From assembly GCA_020853405.1 (NCBI GenBank), contig JADYYZ010000372.1, positions 1-6,749 of the forward strand: DNA of 6,749 nt. The letters are read 5' to 3'. Source of the DNA: Acetobacteraceae bacterium (GTDB lineage Bacteria > Pseudomonadota > Alphaproteobacteria > Acetobacterales > Acetobacteraceae). Within the stretch, counting starts at the first letter, position 1; each line of letters begins with the position of its first letter. Made by a program: the position numbers and the translations under genes. Positions 5,780 to 6,749 of this stretch are shown here, piece after piece. The notes below the pieces were generated by a model. That model was not told where the DNA came from, searched no databases, and was given only the letters and a program-made list of their open reading frames with translations.

Positions 5780-6455
5780 CGCAGTTTTCGGTGACGATAT
5801 GGCGCATCGGCACGTCGAACGATTGCGGCCGGATCGTTTCCATCGCCGCCTGCAGGAAGCCGACGCCGATCGCATGCGTCGAGGCAGGGAGCCTTCCCAG
5901 CGTGCGATCATAGAAGCCGCCGCCATAGCCGAGCCGATAGCAGCCGCGATCGAAGCCGACGACCGGCGCGATCACGATATCGGGCGTGACATCCTCGCCC
6001 TCGGCCGGTTCGGGGATGTTCCAGACGCCGTGCACGAGCCGCTCGCCCGGTTTCCAGAGCCGGAAGACCAGCGGCGTCCCCATCGCCACCACCACCGGGA
6101 GCGCGGTGCGCACGCCCCGCGCGCCCAGGTCGCGGAACCAGCCGCGCAGGTCCGGCTCGCCACGGAACGGCCAGTAGGCGCTGATGACCCTGCCCGCGGG
6201 ATCGCCGATCAGCGCGGCCAGGCGCTCGGCGATCCGCCGCGAATGCTCGGCCCGCAGGTCGCGCTCGAGCGCGAGGCGCTCGCCGATCAGGCGCTTGCGT
6301 TCTGCCTTGCGCCAGGCGGCGACCACCGGCCAGGGCTCGACCGGTGGCGCCGGTGCCAGCCCGAAATAGGCGGGATCGAGTTCGTGCATGAAGCAGGGGG
6401 GCGAGGCGTACTCGCCCGGCTCCTGGTCGTCGTCGATGGGCGTGCTTCCTGCCAT
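5766..6455 (-). CDS. 5-formyltetrahydrofolate cyclo-ligase (MTHFS) with N-terminal extension
   Basis: 229-residue protein. The enzyme converts 5-formyl-THF to 5,10-methenyl-THF with ATP, recycling a storage and inhibitory folate. The catalytic domain spans about 45-225: WRKAERKRLIGERL (48-61) supplies the N-terminal basic/ATP-binding segment; SAYWPFRGEPDL (92-103); GVWNIPEP (143-150); and the signature PVVGFDRGCYRLGYGGGFYDRT (164-185, split here as PVVGFD and RLGYGGGFYDRT). The family is usually about 180-200 residues; here some 45 extra residues precede it, including ASPPCFMHELDPAYFG (17-32), which looks like a conserved motif rather than a misplaced start. ATG 6455 has GAGGGGG seven bases upstream (complement of 6463-6469), overlapping the stop of the xdhC-like gene 12 bp away, so the two are probably co-transcribed and coupled. 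Confidence 0.92.
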   Translation of the reverse strand: MAGSTPIDDDQEPGEYASPPCFMHELDPAYFGLAPAPPVEPWPVVAAWRKAERKRLIGERLALERDLRAEHSRRIAERLAALIGDPAGRVISAYWPFRGEPDLRGWFRDLGARGVRTALPVVVAMGTPLVFRLWKPGERLVHGVWNIPEPAEGEDVTPDIVIAPVVGFDRGCYRLGYGGGFYDRTLGRLPASTHAIGVGFLQAAMETIRPQSFDVPMRHIVTENCVRTR

Positions 6456-6467
6456 CGTGTCGCCCCC

Positions 6468-6749
6468 TCAGCCGCCGGCCGCCCGCACGGTGCGCTGGCC
6501 GACCACCGAAAGTGCCGCGGCAGGACGTTTCTCGCCCGCAGGGGCGGCGGCATCGCCGGCGGCCTGGCGGGCGCGACTGCGCCGGACCAGCACCATCTCG
6601 CTGATCACCGACAGCGCGATCTCCTCGGCCGTGCGCGCGCCGAGCGCGATGCCCGCGGGCGCGCGGACGCGGTCGATGTCGGCCTGCTGGAAGCCCTTCT
6701 CGCGCAGATAGTCGAGCACGAGGCCGGTGCGCTTCCTGCTTGCGATCAG
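6468..6749 (-). CDS. XdhC family protein, C-terminal part (cut by window edge)
   Basis: The last 93 residues are inside the window; the start lies beyond 6749 on this strand. The visible part begins LIASRKR (1-7), matching the IGSRRK loop of XdhC, then DYLREKGF (13-20), RAPAGIALGARTAEEIALS (29-47) and EMVLVRR (51-57), the characteristic end of the XdhC/CoxI C-terminal Rossmann-like domain. XdhC proteins bind molybdenum cofactor, help sulfurate it and insert it into xanthine dehydrogenase, aldehyde oxidase or CO dehydrogenase-like hydroxylases. After the domain come about 36 Ala/Arg-rich residues that look disordered. The gene is followed 12 bp downstream by the cyclo-ligase gene. A molybdenum hydroxylase operon may lie to the right, which cannot be seen here. 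Confidence 0.88.
   Translation of the reverse strand: MIASRKRTGLVLDYLREKGFQQADIDRVRAPAGIALGARTAEEIALSVISEMVLVRRSRARQAAGDAAAPAGEKRPAAALSVVGQRTVRAAGG

Noticed and set aside
5248..5913. Plus-strand alternative frame over the redoxin and the cyclo-ligase end
   Set aside because: Out of frame with the CPGC thioredoxin-fold protein; its own translation is Arg/Ala/Pro-rich and without motifs.
4475..5926. 483-residue minus-strand open frame opposite the PAS and redoxin genes
   Set aside because: Arg/Ser/Ala/Pro-rich with no family signal, while both plus-strand proteins have clear conserved motifs.
1..6749. Mobile elements, CRISPR arrays, tRNA or attachment sites
   Set aside because: No transposase or integrase fragments, no regularly spaced repeats and no cloverleaf-like segments were seen; composition is even across the window.

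Overview
The window is bacterial chromosomal DNA. It is very GC-rich, tightly packed, uses GTG starts in several genes and has 4-bp GTGA stop/start overlaps. Codon use looks uniform from end to end, and I see no insertion sequence, phage gene, CRISPR array, tRNA or rRNA. Gene content (M81 peptidase with mandelate-racemase-type enzymes, DUF2478-like protein, standalone PAS protein, XdhC, 5-FCL with an extra N-terminal motif) and composition fit an alphaproteobacterium, perhaps Rhodospirillales/Acetobacteraceae. That placement is an inference from style, not from a marker gene.

Left half (1-4033): a small catabolic-looking locus. A mandelate racemase/muconate lactonizing (enolase superfamily) enzyme lies on the minus strand. 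It is separated by a 185-bp divergent intergenic region from a plus-strand pair: an M81-family (MlrC-like) metallohydrolase, then a second and different enolase-superfamily enzyme joined to it by a GTGA overlap. Both enolase enzymes keep the three metal-binding acids and the His/Asp dyad of the mandelate racemase subgroup. In both, the second lysine of the usual KxK motif is replaced by glycine in a shared K-x-G-W-G-P motif. A hydrolase plus two probable acid-sugar dehydratases/isomerases suggests breakdown of an unidentified substrate. No transporter or regulator lies inside the window. The divergent region carries a 9-bp inverted repeat and paired GCTTGAC elements that could serve shared regulation.

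Middle (4034-5779): a 129-bp gap with no convincing gene, then three plus-strand genes: a DUF2478-type protein, a small single-PAS protein with no output domain, and a cytosolic thioredoxin-fold protein with a CPGC active site. The last two overlap by GTGA, so sensing and thiol chemistry may be coupled.

Right (5766-6749): two minus-strand genes converge on the redoxin gene with a 14-bp overlap of the coding ends. They are the C-terminal end of an XdhC-family molybdenum hydroxylase maturation protein, cut by the window edge, and a 5-formyltetrahydrofolate cyclo-ligase 12 bp downstream whose ribosome-binding site overlaps the xdhC stop. XdhC, and by recalled genome context DUF2478, point to molybdoenzyme biology on this side. 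The strongest candidates for something undescribed are the M81/two-enolase locus and the PAS-redoxin pair.
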